The position numbers were made by a program, and so were the translations under genes. Below are positions 51,930 to 62,932 of a DNA stretch of 64,000 bases, piece by piece. Location of the stretch: assembly GCF_011369485.1 (NCBI RefSeq), contig NZ_VXCA01000023.1, positions 90,852 to 154,851 of the forward strand. Reading direction: 5' to 3'. The notes under the pieces are model-generated. The model worked only from the letters and a program-made list of their open reading frames with translations, made no database searches and had not been told where the DNA came from. This stretch comes from Pseudomonas atagonensis. Its GTDB lineage: Bacteria; Pseudomonadota; Gammaproteobacteria; Pseudomonadales; Pseudomonadaceae. Position 1 is the first letter of the stretch, and every line of letters starts with the position of its first letter.

Positions 51930-53126
51930 ATGTTCGAACTCGTAGACAACATCCCCGCAAGCCCGGTAATCAAAGTTATCGGTGTTGGCGGTGGCGGCGG
52001 CAACGCTGTCAACCACATGGTCAAGAGCAACATCGAAGGCGTTGAATTCATCTGCGCCAACACTGATGCTCAAGCGCTGAAAAACATCGGCGCGCGTACC
52101 ATTCTGCAACTGGGCACCGGTGTGACCAAAGGTCTGGGCGCCGGCGCCAACCCTGAAGTAGGTCGTCAGGCCGCTCTCGAAGACCGTGAGCGCATTGCCG
52201 AAGTCCTGCAGGGCACCAACATGGTGTTCATCACCACCGGCATGGGCGGCGGTACCGGTACCGGTGCTGCACCGATCATCGCCGAAGTGGCCAAGGAAAT
52301 GGGCATCCTGACCGTTGCGGTCGTGACCCGTCCGTTCCCGTTCGAAGGCCGCAAGCGTATGCAGATCGCCGATGAAGGCATCCGCATGCTCTCGGAAAGC
52401 GTCGACTCGTTGATCACCATTCCCAACGAGAAGCTGCTGACCATCCTCGGTAAAGACGCAAGCCTCTTGTCGGCTTTCGCCAAGGCTGACGATGTACTGG
52501 CCGGTGCCGTTCGCGGTATCTCCGACATCATCAAGCGTCCGGGCATGATCAACGTCGACTTCGCCGACGTGCGTACCGTAATGAGCGAAATGGGCATGGC
52601 GATGATGGGCACTGGCTGCGCCAGCGGTCCGAACCGTGCACGTGAAGCTACCGAAGCGGCCATCCGCAACCCGCTGCTGGAAGACGTGAACCTGCAAGGT
52701 GCGCGTGGCATCCTGGTGAACATCACTGCCGGTCCTGACCTGTCCCTGGGTGAGTACTCCGACGTGGGTTCGATCATCGAAGCCTTCGCTTCCGAGCACG
52801 CGATGGTCAAGGTCGGTACCGTTATCGATCCGGACATGCGCGACGAACTGCACGTGACCGTGGTTGCCACCGGTCTGGGCGCGAAAATCGAGAAGCCTGT
52901 GAAGGTCATCGACAACACCGTTCACACCTCCATGGCTTCGGCTCAGGTGCAGCAACCGGCTCCGGCCCGTCAGGAAGCGCCAGCGGTGAACTACCGTGAT
53001 CTGGACCGTCCGACCGTCATGCGCAACCAGGCTCAGGCCGGTGCTGCGGCTGCCGCGAAGATGAATCCGCAAGATGACCTGGACTACCTGGACATCCCGG
53101 CTTTCCTGCGTCGTCAGGCTGATTGA
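51930..53126 (+). CDS. ftsZ: Cell division GTPase FtsZ
   Basis: 398 residues: tubulin-like GTPase with GVGGGGGNAVNHMV near 17, the signature GGGTGTGAAP near 105 and NVDFADVRTVM with the catalytic loop near 207. A Gln/Ala-rich linker follows, ending in the conserved tail DYLDIPAFLRRQAD that binds FtsA and ZipA. AAGGAGAGGG is a strong ribosome site, consistent with the high level of FtsZ. Confidence 0.99.
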   Translation: MFELVDNIPASPVIKVIGVGGGGGNAVNHMVKSNIEGVEFICANTDAQALKNIGARTILQLGTGVTKGLGAGANPEVGRQAALEDRERIAEVLQGTNMVFITTGMGGGTGTGAAPIIAEVAKEMGILTVAVVTRPFPFEGRKRMQIADEGIRMLSESVDSLITIPNEKLLTILGKDASLLSAFAKADDVLAGAVRGISDIIKRPGMINVDFADVRTVMSEMGMAMMGTGCASGPNRAREATEAAIRNPLLEDVNLQGARGILVNITAGPDLSLGEYSDVGSIIEAFASEHAMVKVGTVIDPDMRDELHVTVVATGLGAKIEKPVKVIDNTVHTSMASAQVQQPAPARQEAPAVNYRDLDRPTVMRNQAQAGAAAAAKMNPQDDLDYLDIPAFLRRQAD

Positions 53127-53202
53127 TGGAATGTATCAGGGCTATGAAGGTGATTGGTGTTCAGCAAAGGCATGGTCTGCTATCATCGCCAGCCTTTGTT
53201 GA

Positions 53203-54150
<948 letters not shown>

Positions 54151-54173
54151 GTAAAAAACCTCTCTAGTTTTTT

Positions 54174-54201
54174 GAAGGCCATCCTCGGATGGCCTTTTTT
54201 A
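54174..54201. terminator. Intrinsic terminator after lpxC
   Basis: AAGGCCATCC and GGATGGCCTT pair around TC, followed by TTTTT; it closes the dcw cluster. The flanking A/T runs would also permit use from the opposite strand. Confidence 0.93.
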
Positions 54202-54234
54202 TGCCTGTGGTTTTTGTAAGGGCTGAATCGCCAG

Positions 54235-55743
54235 TCAGGCAGCCACCACCACGCGATTACGCCCACCTTCCTTGGCCTGATACAACGCCTTGTCCGCCGC
54301 AAACAACAATTGCTCCAGCGTCATCACGCTGGCCGTCGTCCAGGAACTGATGCCGATACTCACCGTCATCGGCACCTGCGCACCCTCGACCAGCGGTAGC
54401 TGCTCCACCGCTTCACGAATGTTTTCGGCGATGCGTAGCGCGCCCTGACTGTCGGTTTCGGCCAGAATCACCGAAAACTCCTCACCGCCATACCGTGCCA
54501 CCAGATCCGCTGGCCGTCGCACGCTCGCCGTGATGACTTTGGCCAACTCGCGCAAAGCCTGATCCCCGGCCTGATGGCCATGTTGGTCGTTGAACGCCTT
54601 GAAGTGATCGGCATCGATCATCATCACCGACATCGGCAGGCCTGAACGCTGGGCGCGGAACCACTCGTGGCGCAGCGACTGATCGAGCATGCGCCGGTTG
54701 GCCACGCCGGTCAGTGCATCGGTGGCCGCCAGTTGTGCCAGTTCGCGCTCGGCCCGTTGGCGCAAACGCAGTTCCCGGGCGAGCAGCCATGTCAGCCACA
54801 ACAGCCCCAGACACAAGACGCCAGTGGCTCCGCTGATGAGCATCGCGGTGCGACGCCAGGTGGCGAACACTTCATCGCTGGACAACGCCACCATCACGGT
54901 CAGCGGTAAATTGCCGACCCGCGAATAGGTATAGAGACGCTGTTGCTGATCCATGCTCGAGGTGCTGGTGAAACTGCCGTTGCCATCCTTGTCGCGCAGG
55001 ATCCGTATCACGTTGGGCCGGTTGCCGAAACTCTTGCCGATCGAATCACTTTGCAGATAAGGCTTCTGCGCCAGCAGAACACCGTCGTTATCGATGATGT
55101 TCAGCGTGCTGTCCTTGCCAATATCGAGGCTGTTGAACAACTGGTCGAAGTAGTCGAGTTTCATCGACGCCACGGCTACCCCGACGAACTCGCCGGTGTC
55201 TGAGGACATCCGTCGGCTGAAGCTGATGCGCCACTGGTTGGCCTCATCGCAGTCGCAACGGGTCTTGAACGGGCGACTGATGAACATGCCGACATCGCGG
55301 TTGAAAGCGTGGGCGAGGAAGTAGTCACGGTCGGCGAAATTGCCCGGTTTCGGTTCGACCCGTGAAGAGTCGGCAACCACATCGCCGTGCTTGTCGAGCA
55401 ACAGAATGTCGCCCTTGAAGCGCGCCGTGGTCGAGCGGTCGAACAGCGCCAGATGACGGATCTGCGGCGAGACGTTTTGCAGGTCATCGCGTTGCGCGGC
55501 GGCGATCAGGCCTTGCAGCGTCAGGTCGTACAGCTCGACCGTGCGCAGCACATCGGCATCAATCAGTTGGGCGATGGTGGTGGCGCTGCGCGTCGCCGAT
55601 TCGCGAGCGTTGGCGTGCTCGCGAATCAACAGAAAGGTGACGATGCACACAATCGCAATCACGCTCAACAGGCTGCCGCAAATCAGCAGCAGCTCGGGGC
55701 GCCCGGTCTTGCCCGCAACAGGTGGGGTACGGCTCGCGATCAT
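54235..55743 (-). CDS. Diguanylate cyclase with periplasmic sensor domain
   Basis: About 502 residues from the ATG giving MIASRTPPVAGKTG; a 20-codon longer start at 55803 would begin inside a REP element, which makes it less likely. Order: TM1 about 17-40, periplasmic dCache-like sensor (DVLRTVELYDLTLQGLIAAA ... GKSFGNRPNVIRILRDKDG), TM2 about 298-322, GGDEF domain about 345-500 with RYGGEEFSVILAE. An inhibitory I-site RxxD is not obvious to me. It makes cyclic di-GMP in response to an unknown extracellular cue. Confidence 0.9.
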   Translation of the reverse strand: MIASRTPPVAGKTGRPELLLICGSLLSVIAIVCIVTFLLIREHANARESATRSATTIAQLIDADVLRTVELYDLTLQGLIAAAQRDDLQNVSPQIRHLALFDRSTTARFKGDILLLDKHGDVVADSSRVEPKPGNFADRDYFLAHAFNRDVGMFISRPFKTRCDCDEANQWRISFSRRMSSDTGEFVGVAVASMKLDYFDQLFNSLDIGKDSTLNIIDNDGVLLAQKPYLQSDSIGKSFGNRPNVIRILRDKDGNGSFTSTSSMDQQQRLYTYSRVGNLPLTVMVALSSDEVFATWRRTAMLISGATGVLCLGLLWLTWLLARELRLRQRAERELAQLAATDALTGVANRRMLDQSLRHEWFRAQRSGLPMSVMMIDADHFKAFNDQHGHQAGDQALRELAKVITASVRRPADLVARYGGEEFSVILAETDSQGALRIAENIREAVEQLPLVEGAQVPMTVSIGISSWTTASVMTLEQLLFAADKALYQAKEGGRNRVVVAA

Positions 55744-55802
55744 GATGGGGGCTATCGGTTGGAAGGTCTTGTAAGCGTAGTTGGACTGACGCCACTTACC
55801 CA

Positions 55803-55890
55803 TGTGGGAGCGGGCTTGCTCGCGAATGCGGAGTATCAGGCAACATGGATCTCGACTGATGGACCGTATTCGCGAGCAAGCCCGCCCACA
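55803..55890. repeat. REP doublet (REPIN)
   Basis: TGTGGGAGCGGGCTTGCTCG and the inverted copy CGAGCAAGCCCGCCCACA flank about 42 bases containing no gene. It lies between the diguanylate cyclase gene and the OprD-like porin gene, both minus-strand. Confidence 0.9.
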
Positions 55891-55932
55891 GGGTACGTCA
55901 CCCAGTTTGAATCGGGTGTGATAGTGCGGATC

Positions 55933-57249
55933 TTAGAAGACGTTGATCGGGTAGTCGATGATCACGCGATATTCATCGGTGTCGGTGTCCAGCAAGCCGT
56001 AGCCGTTGCCGCCCCGGTTGGTCGCCCATTGCAGGCGTATCGACAGGTCTTTGGCCTGACCGCTCTGTACGACGTACTTCAAGTCGATGTCGCGCTCCCA
56101 GTGCCTGGCGTTGTCACCGTCGGCGCTGTACCACTTGGAATACCCCTTGCTGTCCGGGTCGACCTTGCTCAGATCCAGCGTGCCGCGCGAGTAGGACACC
56201 GCCGACGTCAGGCCTGGTACACCGACACCGGCAAAGTCGTACGCGTACTTGAGCTTCCACGAACGTTCGTTCGGGCCGTTGAAGTCCGAGTACTGCTGCG
56301 AGTTGTCGAGGTAAACGCTGTCGCCCTGGCTGATGTAATCGAACGGCGTGTTGCCGTTGACCCGCTGGTAGGCGGCGGTGACGCTGTGACTGCCGATACC
56401 TACAGTGAAATGCAGGCTGTAGGTGTTGTTGTCGATGTTGCCGAGCAGCGCATCGCCGGTGTCCTGGGTGTGATAGAAGTGCACGCCCGGGTTGAGGCTG
56501 ACCAGTTCGTTCACCTGCCAGGTGTAATCCAGGTCGTAGTAGTACTGGTTCCAGATGTCCTTCAGTTCGGCAGCGTAGAGGTTGCTGGTCAGGCCTTCGA
56601 CACCGCTCCAGGACACACCAGCCCAGTTCAGGTGCCGGCTCTCGTCGCCATCGGCCAACTCGCCGTAAGAGGTGCCGATACGCGTGCGGCCGCTCTGGTT
56701 GTACGGTTTGGTGAAGCTGGCCTGGCCGCCTTCAATCAGCCAGCCATCAAAGCTGTGATTGGTCAGGCTGACGCCGCGAAAGGTCTGCGGCAGCATACGG
56801 CTGTCACCGCCGGCGATCACCGGGTTGGTGAGGAATAGATCACCGGCCTTCAACTCGGTGTCGAACGCGCGCATTTTCAGCGTACCACCCGCCGTGGAAA
56901 ACGCGCCCGGTGCTTTGCCGTTGCCATCGCTGATCGGCAGGATGCTCGAACCGTCCGTGCCGCCACCGCCATCGAGCTTCAGCCCGAGCATGGCGTGGGC
57001 ATCGATGCCGAAGCCGACCGTGCCCTCGGTATAACCCGACTGGAAGACCCCGAGAAAACCCTGGCCCCACTCAATGTTGTCGTCCGTCTTTTGCAGGCGG
57101 TTGCGATTCATGTAGTAGTTGCGGGCGTTGAGGTTGAGGCTCGAGCCTTCGACAAAGCCCTCCGCGCCAGGTTCGTCGGCGTGAACGGCGGGGGCAATCG
57201 TTGCGGCAATTGCAATGAACAACGGGGTGAAGCGGACTGGGTAACGCAC
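55933..57249 (-). CDS. OprD-family outer-membrane porin
   Basis: About 438 residues with a GTG start behind AAGGAG (an upstream ATG at 57300 gives 17 more residues but has poor ribosome-site sequence). Signal peptide ending IAPAVHA, then the OprD hallmark [19 protein letters not shown]. Alternating strands, Tyr/Trp-rich, ending with [10 protein letters not shown] (terminal Phe). Substrate-specific channels of this family pass amino acids, peptides, aromatic acids or carbapenems; which one cannot be read here. Confidence 0.93.
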   Translation of the reverse strand: MRYPVRFTPLFIAIAATIAPAVHADEPGAEGFVEGSSLNLNARNYYMNRNRLQKTDDNIEWGQGFLGVFQSGYTEGTVGFGIDAHAMLGLKLDGGGGTDGSSILPISDGNGKAPGAFSTAGGTLKMRAFDTELKAGDLFLTNPVIAGGDSRMLPQTFRGVSLTNHSFDGWLIEGGQASFTKPYNQSGRTRIGTSYGELADGDESRHLNWAGVSWSGVEGLTSNLYAAELKDIWNQYYYDLDYTWQVNELVSLNPGVHFYHTQDTGDALLGNIDNNTYSLHFTVGIGSHSVTAAYQRVNGNTPFDYISQGDSVYLDNSQQYSDFNGPNERSWKLKYAYDFAGVGVPGLTSAVSYSRGTLDLSKVDPDSKGYSKWYSADGDNARHWERDIDLKYVVQSGQAKDLSIRLQWATNRGGNGYGLLDTDTDEYRVIIDYPINVF

Positions 57250-57349
57250 GTGCGGTAAAGCTCCTTGGGTCAACTGACACTTCAATGTTTTGAGGTGCAT
57301 GATGTTTCTTGTTGTTACAGACGAACCAAACGGCTTTCACACCACAACG

Positions 57350-57376
57350 AAAAAAGGCCGCTGAATATCAGCGGCC
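57350..57376 (-). terminator. Intrinsic terminator downstream of the small secreted-protein gene
   Basis: GGCCGCTG and CAGCGGCC pair around AATAT (57356-57363 with 57369-57376). On the minus strand the hairpin is followed by T6, so it ends transcription coming from 57668. Confidence 0.9.
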
Positions 57377-57446
57377 TGGAATGACGACGGTTGAACGGGA
57401 AGAGCCAAACAACCGCGTCGAGGGAATCGTTTGAGCGGTGCGCGAC

Positions 57447-57668
57447 TCAGCTGTCTTTCTCGGCTGCCTGAGCCTGGGAAGTAGCGGCCTGAGGGGCTTG
57501 CGTGGCGTCTTGAGCCTTGGCCATCACTTCGGCCTGATGCTGATTGAATGCCTGAGCGCGAGCGACATTTTGCGTCACGAACGCCTGCGATTCTTCAGCC
57601 ATCGCCATCGGCGACAGGATCAATGAGGACAAAACGAAAACGCTGGCAATACCCATACTGTTGGACAT
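57447..57668 (-). CDS. Small secreted Ala/Gln-rich protein of unknown function
   Basis: 73 residues: signal peptide MSNSMGIASVFVLSSLILSP followed by MAMA, then a mature part of about 48 residues beginning EESQAFVTQNVARAQAFNQ and dominated by Ala, Gln, Thr and Ser with no cysteine. GAAGG lies 9 bases before the ATG and a strong terminator follows the stop, so it is an independent expressed unit. No family recognised. It lies between the OprD porin and the sensor kinase genes; a periplasmic accessory role is only a guess. Confidence 0.75.
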   Translation of the reverse strand: MSNSMGIASVFVLSSLILSPMAMAEESQAFVTQNVARAQAFNQHQAEVMAKAQDATQAPQAATSQAQAAEKDS

Positions 57669-57789
57669 CTTGAAAACCTTCTCGCTTGGCGAGTGCTGTT
57701 TGGTGCGGGCAAAGATAAGGTTGCCGGGCGACGGGAAACAGCGCGATTTTCATAAATGACTGTTGCGGGAATGGCAATGATCTCGGTCC

Positions 57790-59154
57790 TCAGACGGGCA
57801 AATGAATCCCGAAGGTGTTCATTCCGCGATCACTGCGCACAAACACATCCCCCCCATGCATCAGCGCAATCGCCTTGACGATCGCCAGCCCCAACCCGTG
57901 ATTGTTGCCGCTGTTGCTGCGCGACGCATCCACCCGGTAGAAACGCTCGAACAAGCGCGGCAAATGCTCGCTGGCAATCGGCGAGCCGGGGTTGGCCACA
58001 CCGATACTCACCTGATGTTCCTCGACCGCGATCTGCACTTCGATCACCTGTCCCGGTGCGGTGTGTTGCACCGCGTTGCTCAGCAGATTGATCAGTGCCC
58101 GGCGCAGATGAGCGATCTCGATCTGCACCTGCGCATCGCCGCTTACCCGAACCTGGACTTGCGCATCTTCGAGGATGAAGTCGAGGTATTCGAGAGTAGT
58201 CGCCACCTCATCGGCCAGCGAGGTCGAGGTCAGTTTGGTGGCCTTGCTGCCCTGATCGGCGCTGGCCAGAAACAGCATGTCGTTGATGATCGAGCGCAGG
58301 CGTTCCAGTTCTTCGAGGTTGGATTGCAGCACTTCGAAATAATGCTCGGCAGAGCGCCCGCGAGTGAGGGCGACCTGGGTCTGGCCGATCAGGTTGGTCA
58401 ACGGTGAGCGCAGCTCATGGGCGACGTCGGCGTTGAAGGATTCCAGCCGTGAATAGGCTTGTTCAACCCGCTCCAGTGTCGAGTTGAACGAGTCGACAAA
58501 CTGCTCGAGCTCCGGCGGCAGCGGCGACAAACGCAGGCGCCCGGCCCGCAACGGCGGTGCCAAACGCTGGGCTTCGTGGGACAGTTTGATCAGCGGCTTG
58601 AGGCCGATCCGCGCCACCCAGTAACCCAAGGCCGAGGCCAGCAGCACGCCGATCACCGCCAGACTGACCAGCGCGATCAGCAACTGATGCTGGGTCTGGT
58701 GAAAGGTTTCGGTATCGATGCCGATCATGAAGCGCAGCGGCGGGCGCTGATCCTTGGCCGGCAGTTCGGTCAGCAACACTTTCAGCGGGTAGGGATGGTC
58801 GGGCAGTTGCAGATCGCGCATGCCCAGCGGGCCTTGGGCAAACGCGCGGATCAAGGCATCCGGCTCGCCAAATTCGTACCCCGGATTGCCGCTGACCACC
58901 CAGAAACGGATGCGTTTGTCTTCTTCGCCGAGCAGCTTGAGCTTGGCGTTGATCTTCACCCAATGCTCGGGGGTGCCATAGCGGTTGAGCGCGGATTCGA
59001 GCACGCTGTAACGCGCATCGAGCTCCGCTTCCGGCAGCAGGCCCAGGCCTTTGTCCACTTGTTGATACAGCGCGCCGCCGATCAACAGGAACACCAGCAG
59101 CGCCACCAGCGTGAACATGCCGCTCAAGCGCAGGGCGATAGAGTTACTGGACAT
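57790..59154 (-). CDS. Sensor histidine kinase, heavy-metal (CusS/CopS) type
   Basis: 454 residues from ATG overlapping the response-regulator gene by 11 bases. TM1 about 11-32, a periplasmic sensor of about 130 residues, TM2 about 165-190, HAMP, His-box AHELRSPLTNLIGQ with His near 246, and HATPase with NLLSNAVQHT, and GLGLAIVKAI near the end. The layout is that of CusS/CopS/CzcS kinases. The signal (metal or organic compound) is unknown, but linkage to a multidrug-type pump suggests an efflux regulator. Confidence 0.93.
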   Translation of the reverse strand: MSSNSIALRLSGMFTLVALLVFLLIGGALYQQVDKGLGLLPEAELDARYSVLESALNRYGTPEHWVKINAKLKLLGEEDKRIRFWVVSGNPGYEFGEPDALIRAFAQGPLGMRDLQLPDHPYPLKVLLTELPAKDQRPPLRFMIGIDTETFHQTQHQLLIALVSLAVIGVLLASALGYWVARIGLKPLIKLSHEAQRLAPPLRAGRLRLSPLPPELEQFVDSFNSTLERVEQAYSRLESFNADVAHELRSPLTNLIGQTQVALTRGRSAEHYFEVLQSNLEELERLRSIINDMLFLASADQGSKATKLTSTSLADEVATTLEYLDFILEDAQVQVRVSGDAQVQIEIAHLRRALINLLSNAVQHTAPGQVIEVQIAVEEHQVSIGVANPGSPIASEHLPRLFERFYRVDASRSNSGNNHGLGLAIVKAIALMHGGDVFVRSDRGMNTFGIHLPV

Positions 59155-59821
59155 CACGGCTCTCCAGCACATAACCCATGCCGCGAATGGTATGCAGCAG
59201 TTTTTCGTCGAACGGCCCGTCAAGCTTGGCGCGCAGGCGTTTGATCGCGACTTCGACAACGTTGGCATCGCTGTCGAAATTGATGTCCCAGACCATCTCG
59301 GCAATCGCGGTTTTCGAAAGGATTTCACCCTGACGCCGCGCCAATACACTGAGCAGCGAGAACTCTTTGGCAGTCAGATCCAGTCGCGTGCCAGCACGGG
59401 TCGCCTTGCGGCTGATCAAATCGATCCACAGGTCGGCGATGCTCACTTGCACCGGTTCATGGCCACCGCTGCGGCGGGTCAGCGCTTGCAGGCGTGCGAC
59501 CAGTTCAAGGAAGGAGAACGGTTTGCCGAGGTAATCGTCGGCACCGTCGCGCAGGCCTTTGATGCGGTCTTCGACGCGCTCGCGGGCGGTGAGCATGATC
59601 ACCGGGGTTTGCTTGCGCGCACGCAATGCGCGCAGTACGCCGAAGCCGTCGAGGCCCGGAAGCATGACGTCGAGGACGATCACCGCATAGTCGCTTTCCA
59701 GCGCCAGGTGCAGGCCTTCGACGCCGTCGCGGGCCAGATCCACGGTGTAACCCTGTTCCGTCAGACCGCGGTGCAGATAATCCGCGGTTTTTTCCTCGTC
59801 TTCGATAATCAGAACGCGCAT
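59144..59821 (-). CDS. OmpR-family response regulator, heavy-metal type
   Basis: 225 residues: receiver domain with phosphoacceptor Asp51 (VIVLDVMLPG) and Lys in GKPFSFLEL, and an OmpR-type winged helix with LDLTAKEFSLLSVLARRQ and NVVEVAIKRLRAKLD. Typical of CusR/IrlR/CzcR regulators. Nine bases separate it from the pump gene and it overlaps the kinase gene, so it is in the same operon and probably autoregulatory. Confidence 0.95.
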   Translation of the reverse strand: MRVLIIEDEEKTADYLHRGLTEQGYTVDLARDGVEGLHLALESDYAVIVLDVMLPGLDGFGVLRALRARKQTPVIMLTARERVEDRIKGLRDGADDYLGKPFSFLELVARLQALTRRSGGHEPVQVSIADLWIDLISRKATRAGTRLDLTAKEFSLLSVLARRQGEILSKTAIAEMVWDINFDSDANVVEVAIKRLRAKLDGPFDEKLLHTIRGMGYVLESRDVQ

Positions 59822-59830
59822 GACCCTGCC

Positions 59831-62800
59831 TCAGTCTGTGGTCGCCAGTGCCGCTACGGGCAGTGGTTTGGGCCGGTGGAACAGCCGCTCAAGCCACAAG
59901 TATATGACTGGAGTGGTAAACAGCGTCAGCATCTGGCTGACCAGCAAACCGCCAACCACCGCGATCCCCAACGGCTGGCGCAGCTCGGCGCCGGTGCCAT
60001 AACCGAGCATCAGCGGCAATGCGCCGAGCAACGCGGCGAGGGTGGTCATGATGATCGGCCGGAACCGCGTCAGGCACGCTTCGAAGATCGCATCCTGTGG
60101 CGCCAGCCCGCGATTGCGCTGAGCCTCCAGCGCAAAGTCGATCATCAGAATGCCGTTCTTCTTGACGATACCGATCAGCAACACCAGCCCGATCAACGCC
60201 ATGATCGAAAAGTCCTGGCCGCAGATCCACAGCATGATCACCGCACCGAGACCCGCCGCCGGCAGCGTCGAAATGATTGTCAGCGGGTGCACGAAGCTCT
60301 CGTACAGCACGCCGAGAATGATATACACCGCCACCAGCGCCGCCAGAATCAGCCACGGCTGACTGGCCAGCGAACTCTGGAATGCCTGCGCCGCGCCCTG
60401 GAAATTGCCGCTGATCGCGGTCGGCATGCCGATCTCGGCCTTGGCCTGGTTGAGCAGAATCACCGCGTCGCCCAGCGCCACGCCGGGCGCAAGGTTGAAC
60501 GACAGGTTGGCGGCCGGGAACATGCCGTCATGGGCAATCGACAGCGGGCCAATGGTCGGTGCATCGAATTTGGCCAGCGCAGACAGCGGCACCATCTCGC
60601 CACTCAGCGGCGAGCGCAGGTAGAAATAGTTGAGGCTTTCGGCCTTGCCGCGTTGCTGAGTGTCCAGTTCCAGAATCACGTTGTACTGGTTGACCTGGGT
60701 TTGGAACTCGTTGATTTGCCGTTGGCCGAAGGCGTCATACAGTGCTTCATCGACGTCGCTTGCCGTGAGGCCGAAACGCGCGGCGGCGCTGCGGTCGATG
60801 CTGATGTGGGTGATGCTGCCGCCCAGTTGCAGGTCGTTGGAAATGTCGCGGAACGCCGGGATGCTGCGCAGTTTCTCCGTGAGTTTCTGGGTCCAGGTGG
60901 CGAGAGTCGGCCCGTCGTTGCTCTTGAGCACGTATTGATACTGCGCACGGCTCGGGCCGGAGCTTAAGTTGATGTCCTGGCCGGCGCGCAGGTAAAGGAC
61001 GATGCCGGGCACTTTCATAAGCTGGGGACGGATGCGGTCGATGAACTGACTGGCCGAGACATCACGGTCGCCGCGTTTTTTCAGTGCGATCCAGAAGCGG
61101 CCGTTGGCGATGGTCTGGTTGCTACCGGACACGCCGACCGAGTGGGAGAAGGCTTGTACGGCCGGATCGGCGGCGACGATTTCAGCCATCGCCAGGTGTT
61201 TTTTCACCATGTCGCCGTAGGAAATGTCTGCAGCGGCTTCGGTGGTGCCGAGGACGAATCCGGTGTCCTGCACCGGGAAGAAACCTTTCGGGATAAAGAT
61301 GTAACCGGCGATGGCCATCGCCAGCGACAAACCGAACACGCCAATCATCAGTTTCTGATGGGCGAGGGCGCGACGCAGGCCTTTTTCGTACCAGCCAAGC
61401 AGGCGTTCGCTGAACCCCGGTTTGTCGTTGGCGTGATGAACTGGTTTGCGCATGAACAATGCGGCAAGGGTCGGCGCCAGCGTCAGCGACACCACCACGG
61501 AAATCATGATGGTCGAGGTTGCGGTCAGGGCGAATTCCTTGAACAGTCTCCCGACCACGCCCCCCATGAACAGCAGCGGAATAAACGCCGCTACCAGCGA
61601 GAAACTGATCGAGACCACGGTGAAACCGATTTCGCCCGCGCCCTTGATCGCCGCTTCGCGCATGTCGTCGCCAGCCTCCAGATGCCGGTGGATGTTTTCC
61701 ACCACGACGATCGCATCGTCGACCACAAACCCCACGGCCACCACGATGGCCACCAGCGTCAGGTTGTTCAGGCTGAAACCGAGGATGTACATCAGGGCGA
61801 AACTGGCGACCAGCGACACACCGAGCACTGCCGACACAATCAGCGTCGCCGACAACTGGCGCAGGAACAGCGCCATCACCGCCACCACCAGCAGGATCGC
61901 GATCATCAGCGTGATCTCGACCTCATGCAGCGAGGCGCGGATGGTCTGGGTACGGTCAATCAGGGTTTTCACCTGCACCGAGGCGGGCAGCATGGCCTCC
62001 AGACCGGGCAGGGCGGTTTGAATTCGGTCCACCGTCTCGACGATATTCGCGCCGGGTTGGCGCGAAATCACCAGGTTCACCCCCGGTTGGTCACCGGCCC
62101 AGGCTTGCACGTAGGCATCTTCCGAACCGTTGACGACTTTGGCGACATCACGCAGGTGAACCGGGGCGCCATCCTTATAGGAAACGATGAGTTGGCTGTA
62201 GTCCTCGGGATGGAACAACTGGTCGTTGGTCGACAGCGTGGAAATGCTCGATTCGCCGTACAGCGCGCCCTTGGCCAGGTTGAGGCTGGTCTGCTGGATC
62301 GCCAGACGAATGTCGGCGAGGGTCAGGCCGATAGCGGCGAGTTTGTCAGCCGAGGCTTGAACACGAATCGCCGGACGTTGCTGACCAGTGATGTTGATTT
62401 GGCCTACGCCGTCGATCTGACTGATCTGACGGGCGAGCAGGGTTTCCACCAGGTCACTGAGTTCAGTGCCGGGCATCTGAGTCGAGCTGACACTGAGGAT
62501 CAGTACCGGGCTGTCGGCCGGGTTGACCTTCTTCCAGGTCGGCAGCGTCGGCATGTCTTTCGGCAGCTTGCCGGCGGCGGTGTTGATCGCTGCCTGGACT
62601 TCCTGGGCGGCGGTGTCGATGCTTTTGTCGAGGGTGAATTGCAGGGTCAGCAGGCTCGAACCCAAGGCACTGCTGGAGGTCATCTGGGTCATGCCGGGGA
62701 TGGCGCTGAATTGCACCTCCAGCGGCGTGGCCACGGACGAGGCCATGGTATCGGGGCTGGCGCCGGGTAATTGTGCGGATACCTGAATTGTCGGAAATTC

Positions 62801-62932
62801 CGCTTCCGGCAGTGGGGCGATTGGCAAACGCGGGAAGGCAATCGCACCGACCAGCACCAGCGCGATGGTCAGCAGAATCGTCGCAACCGGGTGGTTGATG
62901 CACCACGTGGAGACGCCTTTGTGCGCCTTCAT
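59831..62932 (-). CDS. RND-type efflux transporter, MdtB/MdtC-like
   Basis: 1033 residues. Hydrophobic helices frame two large periplasmic loops. The proton-relay Asp pair is in GFVVDDAIVVVENI near residue 405. N-terminal PLPEAEFPTIQVSAQLPGAS, PETMASS-like DTMASSVATPLE and ISQIDGVGQINI match MdtC/MuxC rather than AcrB. MdtB/MdtC-type pumps normally work as two different permeases, but only one is visible here; a second could lie beyond the right edge only if upstream of the fusion-protein gene. The start overlaps the fusion-protein stop by 4 bases. Confidence 0.95.
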   Translation of the reverse strand: MKAHKGVSTWCINHPVATILLTIALVLVGAIAFPRLPIAPLPEAEFPTIQVSAQLPGASPDTMASSVATPLEVQFSAIPGMTQMTSSSALGSSLLTLQFTLDKSIDTAAQEVQAAINTAAGKLPKDMPTLPTWKKVNPADSPVLILSVSSTQMPGTELSDLVETLLARQISQIDGVGQINITGQQRPAIRVQASADKLAAIGLTLADIRLAIQQTSLNLAKGALYGESSISTLSTNDQLFHPEDYSQLIVSYKDGAPVHLRDVAKVVNGSEDAYVQAWAGDQPGVNLVISRQPGANIVETVDRIQTALPGLEAMLPASVQVKTLIDRTQTIRASLHEVEITLMIAILLVVAVMALFLRQLSATLIVSAVLGVSLVASFALMYILGFSLNNLTLVAIVVAVGFVVDDAIVVVENIHRHLEAGDDMREAAIKGAGEIGFTVVSISFSLVAAFIPLLFMGGVVGRLFKEFALTATSTIMISVVVSLTLAPTLAALFMRKPVHHANDKPGFSERLLGWYEKGLRRALAHQKLMIGVFGLSLAMAIAGYIFIPKGFFPVQDTGFVLGTTEAAADISYGDMVKKHLAMAEIVAADPAVQAFSHSVGVSGSNQTIANGRFWIALKKRGDRDVSASQFIDRIRPQLMKVPGIVLYLRAGQDINLSSGPSRAQYQYVLKSNDGPTLATWTQKLTEKLRSIPAFRDISNDLQLGGSITHISIDRSAAARFGLTASDVDEALYDAFGQRQINEFQTQVNQYNVILELDTQQRGKAESLNYFYLRSPLSGEMVPLSALAKFDAPTIGPLSIAHDGMFPAANLSFNLAPGVALGDAVILLNQAKAEIGMPTAISGNFQGAAQAFQSSLASQPWLILAALVAVYIILGVLYESFVHPLTIISTLPAAGLGAVIMLWICGQDFSIMALIGLVLLIGIVKKNGILMIDFALEAQRNRGLAPQDAIFEACLTRFRPIIMTTLAALLGALPLMLGYGTGAELRQPLGIAVVGGLLVSQMLTLFTTPVIYLWLERLFHRPKPLPVAALATTD

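Noticed and set aside
61142..62770. 542-codon plus-strand open frame opposite the RND pump
   Set aside because: His/Gln/Arg-rich antisense shadow of the pump coding sequence.
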